Shown here piece after piece: positions 32,839-47,064 of a DNA stretch of 64,000 nucleotides; positions within the stretch are counted from its first letter, which is position 1, and each line of letters begins with the position of its first letter. Position numbers and translations under genes: made by a program. The stretch is from Cephalopachus bancanus. Its lineage: Eukaryota; Chordata; Mammalia; Primates; Tarsiidae. The notes under the pieces are model-generated. The model saw only the letters and a list, made by a program, of their open reading frames with translations. It was not told where the DNA came from and did no database searches. The DNA lies in contig JAPVLO010000055.1 of the NCBI GenBank assembly GCA_027257055.1, forward strand, positions 8,331,501 through 8,395,500, written 5' to 3'.

Positions 32839-34544
32839 GAGCAAGAGATATTACAGAGTTCTAAAAGTTTTGAGTGGTTGTTCTTTATTTCTCACAATTC
32901 TTATTGTGTAGTGATCCCAGCTGCTCTTAGTTTGGTGCATTTAATTAACAAGGAATACTCATATATACTTTTAAATGATCACTGACAAGACCTTATCAGG
33001 TCGTTATTGGTATACATGCGCTTGGCGAAAGAAATGAGTAAAATAATTTCTTTAATGCTTCTTTTTGCATGAGGTTGATTTTGTCAGGTTATTCTGAACC
33101 ACTGAGTCTCTTGCTCATAATTTGAAGTAGCGTGTATGTTCCTATAGAGGAGTGAATTCATTAAATTATATTGAAATTACCAGAGGAACACACTCTTAGG
33201 AAGTGAGAAGCTGCATCCTATACTTTAGTATACCATATTTGCCTCAAGTGACAAACAGCGTGTGTGTGTGTGTGTGATCATCAGTCCAAGGGTCACGTAT
33301 GGGCATAAAGGTTCCTATGTAGTCTGAACTTGAGAACGGGCACCCCATCTTATTCATCTTTCTATCACTCCTACCTGGTGTCTCAGCAGATGGTGAGGAT
33401 GCAAAAAAAGATTGAGGGATGGATGGATATTTCCTACGGGTGTTTCTGCTAAAACTTGATACATGCATTCTTGGCGTTCTGCAAAACAAGGCACTAAAAA
33501 TAGTAGGACTTTTTGGGAATGATAAGGATCAGGGGATCAGGATTGGCCACTTGCAACCTATGCAGCTTTGTAACCACATCACTATGCAATACTTGATACC
33601 TCGGTATGCATGCTCACATGGCTGGAGGCTGTACATTAAAACGATGGATGACAGATGACCAAGTGAAACTCTGCAGCACTTTATTCGCACCATGTGTGGG
33701 CTGCTGTCCAGGTGAGGACGAGAGCTCCCAGCACACCCCTTTGGGCAGAAAGCTCTATGGCCAGATGCTCTTTACCAATCTCTTTTTTAACGCAGTTCGA
33801 AAAGGCTCCTGTTGCCAGTGCTCCACCTAAGCAGAGAGCTTTTCTTCCTGCTGGAGGTTATAATTCCAATTATAAGCTCATCTTTCCTGGGGAAAAAAAC
33901 AGCAGAAGCATGCAGTAAAAGAAACTGTTTTGTTTTTTGTTTGAATGGTCAGAATTTATTGCCAAGTAAAGGCAGAGAACAGATTTGCAACAAAGTGGAT
34001 GTCATTTTCTGAAATGGGTATTTTGATACTGCTCAAGACCAAGGAGATGCAGCTTTCTGTAGGAGACAGGTTTGCTCTGTGCAAGGCTAGGTGATGTTTG
34101 GAGGTTGAGTCAGAGTTCTCAACTGGGGGAGACGTTAGCATTGAAGGCTTCAGCCTTGAGCAGCCTGGTCATGAGTTTTGCAAGCAAATTAGCAGGCTGC
34201 ATGTGGGCAAAGCTTGCTATTTTAGTAAAGAAGCAGTAAGGAGAGAATGTCTGCCAAAGAGAGATGTGTGCCTGTCTACCAGGCCATGTCTCCACAGACT
34301 GAAACATTGCTGCTCTCTGATGCCCTACTCTGAAGAGACTGGTGGTCCAGTGAAGGAAGAGGAGGGAAATAGAAAGCCACACCTGAAATTCCTAAAAATA
34401 AGTGGAGTTCAGATATTGACACTGCAGTCCTGATGAGCAAAAGCTGTACTTGAGAAGAGAGAAAATTTGGGAAATCCTCATGTAATCTTGCCTTCATCTT
34501 TTAAATTTTTTTCCCAGTTGATATGTTTCTTCTTTCTTTTAAAA
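32836..34544. other. Unique stretch, no gene seen
   Basis: Several overlapping frames occur at 33.4-34.5 kb on both strands. None has consistent coding signs, so none is called. No repeat family was recognised. Confidence 0.45.
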
Positions 34545-36850
<2,306 letters not shown>

Positions 36851-37819
36851 TTCATGACTGCCCTGGGAATCAAGCTTTTCTGCTCACCTACCCTTCTCTC
36901 CATAGCAGACCACTGGACAAAGCAATGGTTGTGTTTGGAAAAGGAGGGGACAGAATAGGAGATACAGGGTCAGCTTGTTATCTCAGAATTGTGTTGATGG
37001 ATTTATCTGTTAACTTCTGGTGGATTATTTTACATAGTAAATCTCACTTCCAGTGAACTATGATGTTTTACAAATGTTTGATTGGAAAAAGTTGTAATTA
37101 TGTCGGTAGTCTTCTCTCCGGGTTTGGAGATGCAAAGGACAGGCGCTTGGATGAGTCTCATATGATTGGCTTTGTGCCCTGCTCCTTTACTCCCTATTGT
37201 CTAACTGCCTGTGCCCTTCTTTTTTTCCCAGGCACCCAAACCTCGTTGACTCTGACATGTCCCCAGGCCCCTTGTGTCTTCAGGGAGCCCTGGTGCCAGA
37301 GACCTTCTTTCTCCCCCTTCTCCCTATGGATGCTGGACCTGAGTAAAGAGCCAGCTGAATGTACATAAGCACAGCAGGACACCTGGCCTTGACTGGAAGA
37401 TAGTTCCTCTCCTCCCCTCTGGACTTCTCAGAGGTAACTTTGGGTTTGGAAAGTGAAGGCTTCAAAGTCTTCATGTGTCTCATCTTAGTGGAATCTCAGG
37501 CTATTGTTGGAAAAGATGATAGGTCTGCCTGGATGGATTTTTCTGTACCTCTTAAACCACACAATGTAGGCAATTACCTAGTAAGTTTTTCCCTGATTGG
37601 ATTTTAAGCATGGTCTTCAATACATTACGTTAAGCTATTAGGGTAATTGATGCTTTACAAAGATTTCCATGACTGTTCATTTACCGCTTATAACCATCTT
37701 GCAAGCAAGTCTCATGTCATAGGCAGAAAACAAACTTAGAAGGTCCAAGTAGTATATCCAGAGTCTCCCAGATTCATTGTGAACATGTGTTGTGGTAAGC
37801 ACTGCTGTAACTCTGAACA
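36851..37819. other. Unique stretch, no gene seen
   Basis: Nothing supportable was seen. Overlapping frames at 37.06-37.48 kb on both strands lack other evidence. Confidence 0.45.
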
Positions 37820-40320
37820 CCCAGTGAGCACAGGAGCACCGATACCTGCTCTCACAGAGAACCTATTCTAGTGAGGGTGCCAGTGGAGCATGGAGGTGGG
37901 AACAGGCACGGAAAGACAGACAATATACATTAACAGTATAATGAAGTAAACTGTGTTACTTGACAAGTCACAAATGTCATAGAGAAAAGAGAAAGCAGAC
38001 CAAATTTAGCAGGGTGAGGATAATAAGTCCGAGTTTTAAATGGAGAAGACTCATTATAAAGCTGTCATTTGAACCTGGACTAAGGCGTTTCAGGAACTAG
38101 CCATTTAGCATCTGGGCAAGAACACTGTAGAGGGAAGGGACAGTGGACGCAGAGGTCATGAGGCCAGAGCATGCTGGCACCCTGGAGGAGCACCAAGACC
38201 AGGGTAACTGGAAGGAGCCAGCACAGAGCTGTGAGCCAGGACTGGGTGGCAGGTAACAAGACCTGGCTCTGCCTGACTTTGCAAGCTATTGGGGAATTTG
38301 GGGTTCTTTATGGGAAATCAGTGCAGGGTTTTAGGCAGTGGAGAGACAGGATCTGTGTTCCATTTTAATAGGCTCACTCTGGCCTCTGTCTTGAAATTAC
38401 AGAAGATGGAGGACAGGGGTAGAATTCAGAAGACCATCTTAGAGGCCCTTAGAGAAATGCACTGTTTTAATCCAGACAAGAGACCTTGTGGGCATGCTCT
38501 GCTGGTAGCAGTGCAGTAGTGAGAAGCGCTCACATTCATAGTTTGAAGAGAGCCCTTAAGATGTCCTGACACTTTAGCCAGGCGTGGTAGCGCGCGCCTG
38601 TAGTTCCAGCTACTTGGAAGGCTGAGGCGGAAGGATCGCCAGAGCCCAGCAGGTCGAGGCTGCGGTGGCCGGGAGCGGCCACTGCACTCCAGTCTGGGCG
38701 ACAGAGTGGGATTCCACCTCAAAAAATAAAAAATAAAAAAAAAAAGATGTCCTGACACAGTGGTTGTGGAGTATGAGGAAAAGGGAAAAGTTTAAAATGA
38801 TGGCAGGGACTTGAGTTTGGGTAACTGGATGGAGTTGTCACCAACAGATGGAGGCGGCTGCAGCTGGAAAAGGTTTGGGTGCAAAAGGAGATTAGAAGTT
38901 CAGTTTTGAATGTGTTGAGTGTGAGATGATAAGACACCCAAATGGAGACGCTGAGTGGGCGGTTCTGTCTAAATCTGATGGTTTAAGAGGGCGATCTGTG
39001 CTGGAGATGTAATGGACGTCTTTGGCTTGTGGTTGGTACTTGAAGGAATAAGATCAGATGAGAGCCCCAGTGAGAGAAGAATTTTGAGTATTGGACCCTG
39101 AGGCATTTCAGCTTCATGAGGAACAGGAAAAGAGGATGAGCCAGCAAGGAGGACTAAGAGGGAGCAACCAGGGAGGTAGGGGGAAACAGAGCCTGGCATC
39201 TTGGAACCCACATGAAATCTTTTCAAAGAGGAGGGAGTGATGAGCTGGGCCGAGTGAAATGAGTACTGAGAATCGAGGCTTGGACCAGTGCCAGGGAGCA
39301 GTTGATCTGGTGGCTGTGGCTGGACAAGCCAGATTGGAGAGAAAGATACAGTGGAGGAATTGGAGACTGAGATTGTTGACAACTGTTTTTAGCTTTGCTG
39401 CAAAAGGGAGCAGAGTATGGAGTGGTATCCGGTGGAGTAAATAAGGTCAGGAGAATTATTTTTTAGTTAGAAGTGTTAACAGCATATTTATATGATGATA
39501 GCAGTGATTCAGTAGAGAGTGAAATATTGATAATGTAGGACAGAGGGTGGTGGAAAACATTTATTGAGTGGGAGAGAGAGGTAGGTTTGTGGACAAGTGG
39601 AGTTACAGACTTTGGGGGTGGACCAACTGACAGGTATGTGGGTAGCGCTCAGAGGGGGAGACTCTGCACTTGTCTTCTGATGGCTGATCTTTTATTTGTG
39701 AAATGGGAAATAAAGTCAGCAGCCGAGCATGCCAGGGCAGAGGAGCGTTTGCAAGTTTGCAGAGGCCACGAAGCAGCAGAAAATCTCCAGAGAGGGAGGT
39801 GCAGAGTAGTCACCTGGTGGCATTCAGAGCCCACTCAAAGCTGTGACCACAGATGGAAACACTCTGTTGGGGTGATTGTGTGTTTCTGTAGACAGCTCAG
39901 CTGGAGAATTGATGCCTCTGGCGGGTCAATAATTGAATGATTGGTTAACCAAGCAGAGAGAGATGAAGTAAGAGAGAGCTCCCACTTGGCAGCGTATGCA
40001 GGAGATGATCCTAAGCACAGAGGGAACTGAGACAGGGAAGTGAGGAGAAAGGACAGTAGGTCTGAAGGAAAGAGAGTTAGCAGAGGATGGGTGAGAGAGA
40101 TGCAGGAGAAAGGTGGGCGCTGCGGAGCCTGGACACTGGTGGAATGGAGCTTGGGTGTGCGGGTGGTGGTTTGAGGTGGTATGGGGAGCTGGAATCTGGG
40201 GCTTTTATGGGAGCTCCGGGTTCCAATATTCTTCCCCTCAAGCCCCAGCTTCTCAGTCACTCTACCTTGCATTTTCATTGCCTGCACTTTAAAAAGGTCT
40301 GCTGAGAAATCTTATTGGCC
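37820..40320 (+). repeat. Long decayed dispersed repeat, family not named
   Basis: About 2.4 kb reading like one old interspersed repeat: GTCATTTGAACCTGGACTAAGG, GAACACTGTAGAGGGAAGG, GGTTTTAGGCAGTGGAGAGAC, GCTCACTCTGGCCTCTGTC, GACACCCAAATGGAGACGC, GAGCCAGCAAGGAGGACTAAG, TTGCTGCAAAAGGGAGCAGAG. I know this text as recurrent in mammalian genomes but cannot name the family with confidence. It carries an inserted Alu right arm at 38573-38743. Confidence 0.6.
38573..38743 (+). mobile_element. Alu right-arm monomer insertion
   Basis: Starts exactly at the head of the right arm (TTTAGCCAGGCGTGGTAGC) and ends in an A-rich tail. A perfect 15-bp duplication AAGATGTCCTGACAC flanks it (38558-38572 and 38744-38758). 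It therefore inserted without a left arm. The right arm holds the perfect hairpin GTGGCCG-GGAG-CGGCCAC (38665-38682). Confidence 0.95.
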
Positions 40321-40561
40321 ACCTTCTCATATTCAGCATTCCCTCTATGCCCCTTTGGTGATACTGGAATGCATTACTAACATGTCACTGGCACATTTCC
40401 TGGATGGGTTACTGTGGTCGGGATGTGGCCATGTGAAAGTTGACATTTGAAGCTGCCCTCCCACTTCTTCTTTCATTCCTTAAAAAACACGTGCAAATTC
40501 TAACTTTTTTACATTATTTTTTAAACTTTAACATTTAGGATTATTGCATCTTTCTCTGCAG

Positions 40562-40874
40562 CACACTTACTGGTTCAGCGTTATTGAATAAACCCTCCTC
40601 TGGTATGAGAGGAACATTAAAGCACAATGGAGAAAATGCCCTTGAAGGCCAATGGAATTTTGCCTTCTTCCCTGAATCAGCCATGCCCACCACTCAGGAT
40701 GCTCTGTTTGGAAATCTGTCTCAGACACATTCCAAGTACTGTGAAATGGCTTTATATTCACAAACAATTCATAGTGAAGAGGCCAAAATACCAGAAAATG
40801 ACATTCCAACACCAGCAGAGATTTTTTTAATGGTTTATGATTTTATAAAGCAACATGGTTTTCATGGACTGTAA
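40562..40874 (+). CDS. Candidate terminal coding exon, unidentified
   Basis: An acceptor-like site (TTGCATCTTTCTCTGCAG|CACACTT, with TTTAAC upstream as a possible branch point) opens a frame of about 103 codons to a TAA at 40872-40874. The frame first opens only about 20 bases before the splice site, since an in-frame TAG lies at 40536, so the frame and the splice boundary agree. The first base would complete a split codon. The protein has a balanced composition, no signal peptide and no low complexity, and ends with an amphipathic-looking stretch, P-A-E-I-F-L-M-V-Y-D-F-I-K-Q-H-G-F-H-G-L. I do not recognise it. No internal donor is convincing and no polyadenylation signal is close. It could be a last exon, an alternative exon, a pseudogene piece or a chance frame. 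Confidence 0.35.
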
Positions 40875-41153
40875 ACCACCCTTGATCCACCCTTTTGTGA
40901 TTTTGTGATTGAAGTAGCTAAATCTGAAAGATAAGTTTTTTTTTCCCCTCCCCTCAAGTGGGGACTATCATTGGTTAAAAAAAGCAAGAGAGAGAAATCT
41001 TTAGTAAGGAAGCTTTGACTTGGCCTTGGTCATCACTCAGTCTTGGGACTCTCTGTGTTGGGGGGACTGCAGCTGTTATTATTGACTCATTGCTGGTCTA
41101 CTTTTGGCTAGTTTGCTTTTAGGGCAAAGGTCATTTTAGAAACCGGAGTAGAA
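40875..41153. other. Short unique stretch
   Basis: Would be 3' untranslated sequence if the candidate exon is real. No AATAAA signal is seen before the next Alu. Confidence 0.4.
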
Positions 41154-41466
41154 GCTGGGCTCGGTGGCTCAGCCTGTAATCCCGCGCCTTTGGGAGGCTG
41201 AGGTGAGTGGATTGCCTGGACCCGGGGGTTCGAGACCCACACGGACAACTTGGTGAGACCTCATCTCTACAATAAATAAAAAAATTAGCTGGACATGGTA
41301 GCACATGCCTGTAGTTCCAGCTACTTGGAAGGCTGAGGTGGAGGGATTGCCAGAGCCCAGCAGGTCGAGGCCGCGGTGGCCGGGAGCGGCCACTGCCTTC
41401 CAGTCTGGCCGACAGAGTGAGACTCCAACTCAAAAAATAAAAAAAATTAAAAAATTTAAAAAATAA
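41154..41466 (+). mobile_element. Alu, intermediate local subfamily
   Basis: Starts GCTGGGCTCGGTGGCTCAGC, with the contracted A-box region and GCGCCTTTGGGAGG, but keeps CAACTTGGTGAGACC. The right arm has the perfect hairpin GTGGCCG-GGAG-CGGCCAC (41376-41393). The tail is a long A/T-rich stretch. Flanks AAACCGGAGTAGAA / AAACTGGACTAGAA look like a duplication with two mismatches. Confidence 0.93.
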
Positions 41467-43262
41467 AATAAAAACTGGACTAGAATTGAAAATATCAATA
41501 ATACCCTGCTCTAATTCTTCATGGTTTCAAAGTTGCTGACATGGAGAAATGAGCAGTATTTTTAGAAATGGAAACAGTTAGAGATGTTGTAAGATGCAGT
41601 GGCTGACAGCATTGTTAAAATCAATCATAACAACCACATTTAACTCAGTTTCAGTTTTTTGTTGTTTTTTGAGTGTTCTGGGCCATTTTCATTTTCACAG
41701 CCTAGTGCTATGCTCTAGGCTACGATGTTAAGTTGGTCTGTTCTTAAGCAAGTCTTCTCCAAATGTCCCTGTTTATGCATGCCAAACTGGAGGGGGAGGA
41801 GGGCTGACAAATGGTAAAGATCAGAAGGTACCTGTGCCCTATGATACTATGGATCTTTCTAGAAAGATCAAGCAGACATTTAACGAGCATCCATTATATG
41901 CAGGGTCACATGCTTGGGGCCCTGAGGATAAATGAAGAGACAAAGGCAGACTTTTGTTTGTGAAAAATACGGTTTTCTCTGAGTAATGTTAAAAAGCTGA
42001 GGATGTGGACTCTGGTTCCCAAAACTTGAGCACAGGCCAGAGTAAAACTAAGACAATGGGAAATGGGTGCTGAATATTGGAAGAATTCTCACAAGCAAGG
42101 CAGTTTTGAGCCTTGTGTGGAGAGGAGAGAGGAGCAGAAATTGAGCCCTCAGACAGCAGGACTGGGGAGCCACTGGTGGCTGGAACCTTGCTGTTTACCA
42201 TCCGGAAGAGGTTGAATCTATGTCGTGGACAGAGAGAACTGTGAAAACATGTGAAGGATAGGATTCAAAACAAAAGTGTTTTGGAGGGTTTATTAGCACT
42301 GTTGTGCTTGTAGGATGAAAGGAAGAACACAGAAGGAAACGTTGGGTCATGTGGCTTAACAAAAATTAATGCATTTTTGTCCTGACTTTAAAAATTCAGT
42401 TTCTTTTTTGGCTATTCCCAAAAGGCCAATGATAGAACTTCATAGACACATGCATACACGCTTACCAAAGAATCTGCATGCCTTTTCTCATACTTATTGC
42501 TTCATGAATAACTTCTAATTTGAGCTCCATTTAACATTGCCTTATGAAATATTAATGAGAAAACCATTAGTATATTGCCCTTATAATTTGTTATAAAATA
42601 GATAACATAATTCAATTATTTCAATCTCATTTTAAACCTGACTTACTGATTTTAATACTCTATTTTATGAGTTGTGTTCCATAATTTATTTCTCAGAGTT
42701 TTAAAATGTATTTTTTTCTCTTTATCTTCCCCACTTTCTCTCTAACTATATCTGATGGAAATAAATATAATATATAAAGGTATATACAAATATATATAAC
42801 CAATAAAAACATTTATTTGAATTTCAAAATAGGTGAAACCTTTTATCATAGAATGTAGGTCTGATTGGCTGATTGGTTTGACAATAAGAGCTTCCTTTGT
42901 CTCTCAAGTTACTGAAAAGAGCTAAATATGCAAATAATATTGACAAACCTGTAACTGAAGCATTTGCTGTAGTAGAATAATATATTAAAAATTTTTCAAA
43001 TTCTTTCTGAGTACATTGGCTTAAACAAGGTGCCTCTAAGACAAGAAGTAATGAGTACAGTTAAGTTATTTATAAAGTCTTAGTGAAATCTTTTGATGTA
43101 CTTCCCAGAAACTGGGATCTGAATGACTTATGTCTTGATTATATATTCTTGTGCAGATCTGATGATTCCCTAAAATTTTCTTTTGTGGGAAGATCTGCTG
43201 ATTAAGTTGTCAGCTGATCACAAAAGTTAATTTTTATTTTATTGCTATGTGATTTTTGTCAT
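41467..43262. other. Unique AT-rich stretch, no gene seen
   Basis: No exon, RNA gene or nameable repeat could be supported. Confidence 0.45.
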
Positions 43263-43264
43263 AC

Positions 43265-43314
<50 letters not shown>

Positions 43315-43319
43315 ACACA
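43263..43319. repeat. (CA)n microsatellite
   Basis: About 28 CA units with a GC-containing start and one CAGACA interruption. Among the longest dinucleotide tracts in the window. Confidence 0.95.
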
Positions 43320-43424
43320 TATGTTCAAAGAGTTGTGTTTTATTTTTACAATGCAGGATCTAGTCCCATCTATGTACGTAAGTGAACAAGGTAGCAAAGT
43401 ACAGCTATACAAATGAAAAATTGG

Positions 43425-43707
43425 GTTGGGCTCTGAGGCTCAGCCTGTAATCCTTGCACTTTGGGAGGCCAAGGCAGGTGGATTACTTGAGCCCACGGGT
43501 TCAAGACCAGCCTGGGCAATTTGGTGAGACCTCATCTCTACAGTTTAAAAAAATAAAAATGAAAAAAATTAGCCGGGCGTGGTAGCACGTGCCTATAGTT
43601 CCAGCTCCTTGGAAGGCTGAGGCAGAAGGATCGCCGGAGCCCAGCAGGGGAGAACGTGAGCGTGCCACTGGACTCCAGCCTGGGCGATGGAGTGAGACTC
43701 CAACTCA

Positions 43708-43742
<35 letters not shown>
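43425..43742 (+). mobile_element. Alu, intermediate local type with a deleted right arm
   Basis: Starts GGGCTCTGAGGCTCAGCC and ends in an AAAAG-rich tail. In the right arm, CAGCAGGGGAGAACGTGAGC shows loss of the AGGTCGAGGCTGCGG segment relative to its relatives. Confidence 0.9.
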
Positions 43743-43743
<1 letters not shown>

Positions 43744-44224
43744 TTGGAGCAAAATTGATCTTTAATTGGGTCTTATTATAAATATAAGTAATATTTATCT
43801 GTTGATACATGAACTTCAAGAGAAAAAAATCTAAATCATTCCATTTTTATTAGAAGTTGATTTTTTAGACCTAAGAAGTATGCATTGATTGTATTATATT
43901 TATACTGTTTTTTTAACCAATTATATAATATGCAAACTACAATTGGAGTAATTTTTAATACTCGTTACCTTATTTCAAAAATTAATACAATACTTTTCTT
44001 AATTTTTAAAATCAATAAAATATTTACAATAATAAGATATAAACAAAGAATAATAGGTTAATTACATGTAGTAAAAATTATATCAGAAGAATAAGAATGA
44101 TAGTATTGTTTCAGTAGTTTCAGATAGATAATGGAATGTTGTAACATTTCTGCCAGAGAAAAGGAAGTTTATGCATATTTAGAATATTAGTGATATGCCC
44201 CAAATTATATCTCTTCAACTGTTA
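43743..44224. other. AT-rich unique stretch
   Basis: Very AT-rich with no recognisable feature. Confidence 0.5.
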
Positions 44225-44239
44225 TTGACTTATTTTTTA

Positions 44240-44547
44240 TTTTTATTTATTTTTATTTTTATTTTTATTTTTTTGAGTTGGAGTCTCACTCTGTCGCCCA
44301 GACTGGAGTGCAGTGGCCGCTCCCGACCACCGCAGCCTCGACCTGCTGGACTCCGGCAATCCTTCCGCCTCAGCCTTCCGAGTAGCCGGAATTACAGGCA
44401 TGCGCTACCACGCCCAGCTGATTTTTTGATTTATTGTAGAGATGAGGTCTCGCTGCCCAGGCGGGTCTTGAACCCACGGGCTCAGGCAGTCCACTCACCT
44501 CAGCCTCCCAAAGGCGCAGGATTACAGGCTGAGCCATCGAGCCCGGC
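44240..44547 (-). mobile_element. Alu, youngest local subfamily, full length
   Basis: Antisense, with an (ATTTTT)n tail. A perfect 15-bp duplication TTGACTTATTTTTTA flanks it (44225-44239 and 44548-44562). It has the youngest-subfamily markers: + strand GGTCTCGCTGCCCAGGCGGG in the left arm and GTGGCCGCTCCCGACCAC in the right arm. Confidence 0.95.
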
Positions 44548-44562
44548 TTGACTTATTTTTTA

Positions 44563-45261
44563 AGGGGCAATATTCCAGAAGTTAAATCTTTTTCAGCTAT
44601 TTGAAATTTTTATGAAATTTCTTGGTAGCCACTATGGAATGTGCAAAGGGCCTGTGCCGTTTTTAAAAATTATTTTAGGTTGTACTCAAGCCAAACAAAC
44701 AAACAAACATAAAAAGAAAAGTCTCTGCTTCAGGCCACTCAAAGCAAATGAGAACATCTATTTAATAGTGCAAAGAAATGGATATTAAGAGTCAGAGACA
44801 GTGCAAGACCCAGCTCTGCTCCTTCCTGCCCAGATCATCTTGGGAAGCCACTTAGCTCTCAGAGTCTTGGTTTCTTTATTGTACAATGGGAATGCTGGAT
44901 GTCTTTAGTAAGAAGCAAATGTGTTGGATGGGAGGTTTTGCGTAAGGTGCGAACACACAGGTATTAGTTACTCACATTTTAGCTACGGAAAAATAACTAA
45001 AAGCAAATGAAATGATCACCTGCACTCCCACCTGGGGCCATGAGGGAAGTGGGGAGGACGTTAGAGTGTGTATGCCTGGCGCAGCCAAGCTAAACTTTGG
45101 AGCCACATAACATGGAAACAAGATGCCCAGGAGCTCTGTTGCTCACAGCTGCAAGTAGGGCTATGTGTTTAGGGGCGCCATAACATGCTTTGGTCTCTGA
45201 GGGGAGAATATTCTAATTATAAAAGGAACACTGTAGGAATTTGGGGAATCTGGATCTGGCT
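44563..45261. other. Unique stretch, no gene seen
   Basis: Short (AAAC)n near 44693. Nothing else was recognised. Confidence 0.45.
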
Positions 45262-45364
45262 AGAGTATCTTTATATAATAGTAGTAGTAGTAGTAGTAGA
45301 GTATCTTTAAGTAGTAGTATAGTAGTAGTAGTAGTAGTAGTAGTAGTAGAGTATCTTTAGATAA

Positions 45365-45410
<46 letters not shown>

Positions 45411-45423
45411 TGTTGTTGTTGTT
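45262..45423. repeat. Compound (TAG)n repeat with a higher-order unit
   Basis: Three successive blocks, each opening AGAGTATCTTTA and continuing into (TAG)n, start at 45262, 45300 and 45349. The last grows to about 17 TAG units and then switches to (TTG)n. The repeated opener shows that a whole block was duplicated, not only the trinucleotide. Confidence 0.9.
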
Positions 45424-47064
45424 TTCCCTGGGAAGGAAGAAAAGTTAGAGAGTTCCGTCACAGCACAGAGAGAAGGGACAGCTTTGGAGGAGGTTGATAT
45501 TATTCTGAAGCTCCTGGAACCATACAAGTTTGCACTCTGTTCAAAAGTCTAGGGAGACATGAAATAATTCATAACAGCTATCATTTATATTTCACTTTGA
45601 CATTTATAGGTGAACTTCTATTTGCACTGTTATTTTGCCAGTTTATACAATGCCCCTGTGGATCATAGTGTGTTTCTCATTGTCCGATTGAGAAAAATAA
45701 AGCTGAACAAGACTTGCTCAACATGATGCAATGGATCATTGGCAGAGGTACAACAAGACAAAGTGCCTGCCTTTCGAATCTCATAGTCCTTTTCTGCCTG
45801 ATAAAAGTTTTGGAGGAACTCTTAGGTGATGACTCAGCACCAGGAAAGCAGAGAGAACTAGGACATCTTGGAATATATCTTGCTTCAGAATGGAAGTGAT
45901 TTAGGGTTACAAGACCCTACAGGTTCCAGATGGGCATGGGTGTGGTGGGAGCGAAGTGGGGTCATTTCTGAATGTTGGTGTCTGGAGGAGCCCCTTTAAG
46001 GACTATCAGCTAGAGTCTCATGTGCTTCAGAAGAGATCATGAGCCCACAGTAACTGTGCCCTGCCTGGAGGGGACACAAATGTTGAAATCATATGAATTA
46101 TTTTGCAGAGTGTAGGATTATCACTGTGAAGTCAGCAGGGATGGAGGAGAGGTGTCAGTGGGGCTCTGGGGTAAAGTTGAGGCATGCAAGATGACCACAC
46201 GGTACCTTTGAATTGTGTTCTGGGTCTTGTTTTCCCAATTCAAGCTGAACACAGTGGTGCAGGCTGAAATCAACCCTGGAGTGTAATCTTACCACTGACA
46301 TCTCCCCAAAAGAAAGTCAAGTGTAATTTGAGGTCTTGAAAAATCAGAATGAAGAGCCTGCTGTGTTCAACTTTTCTCCACTATGTGAGTAAGTGACTTG
46401 GATGTGAGGATTAACTAGAACCAAGAGGTTTTGTGTATAAACTATTCCAGGGTGGGGAAAAAAAAATCACATTTCAGAATTTTCGAAGTAGGGGTTAGCC
46501 TGGAGAAGGCATTTTATAGAACTTTTTTTTTAAAAACTATTCTCTATTCTACACTGCCAGTAGAATGGAAAATAAATTGAAAGTTCATGGTGTGGGGGAT
46601 GTTCTTGTGCATGACAGAAATTGAGGGACGCTGCCTCTATTAAAAAGATCAGGAAATCCATGGATTTTGAGAGCGGGTGCTGCAGGCAGGTCTGGGCTTC
46701 TGTAGTACAGAGCTGTGTCTCTGGGCAAGGAGATGGTGGAGTGAGGGGGTGTGGATATTGCCCAGGACTTACATTCCAGACACCTGATGAGACTCAGCAA
46801 AAGCACCACTGTTTTCTTTAAATTCAGTGATGAATCAGTATCAGTTTTTCTGAATTCATTCAGAATCTGTCTTTTTTCTTAATCTTAACTTTTGTATTTG
46901 AGTTCCAAAAGTATACTGATTAGTTAGTTAAGTAATTACAGATACATACAAACACATAGTAAAATCATTAAAATAAATCTACATACAGGATATTAAGTAA
47001 AAATTTAAATTATCTACCTTTATTCCTTCCCAGTGAAAACTACTACTGCTACTATTATTATTAT
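45424..47064. other. Unique stretch with MIR
   Basis: Bases about 45585-45790 look like a MIR fragment. No exon was supported in the remainder. Confidence 0.45.

Noticed and set aside
34098..34433. A 111-codon frame with an opposing 87-codon frame
   Set aside because: No splice context, overlapping frames on both strands, unusual composition and no similarity that I recognise.
44195..44551. Serine/proline/arginine-rich frames in the Alus (also at 3.5, 38.5, 41.2, 52.9 and 59.5 kb)
   Set aside because: These are translations of antisense Alu, seen with nearly the same text in every copy, and are not genes.
45262..45423. Regularly spaced repeats that could suggest a CRISPR array
   Set aside because: Only three blocks of a trinucleotide microsatellite, in a mammalian genome, with no true spacers or cas genes.
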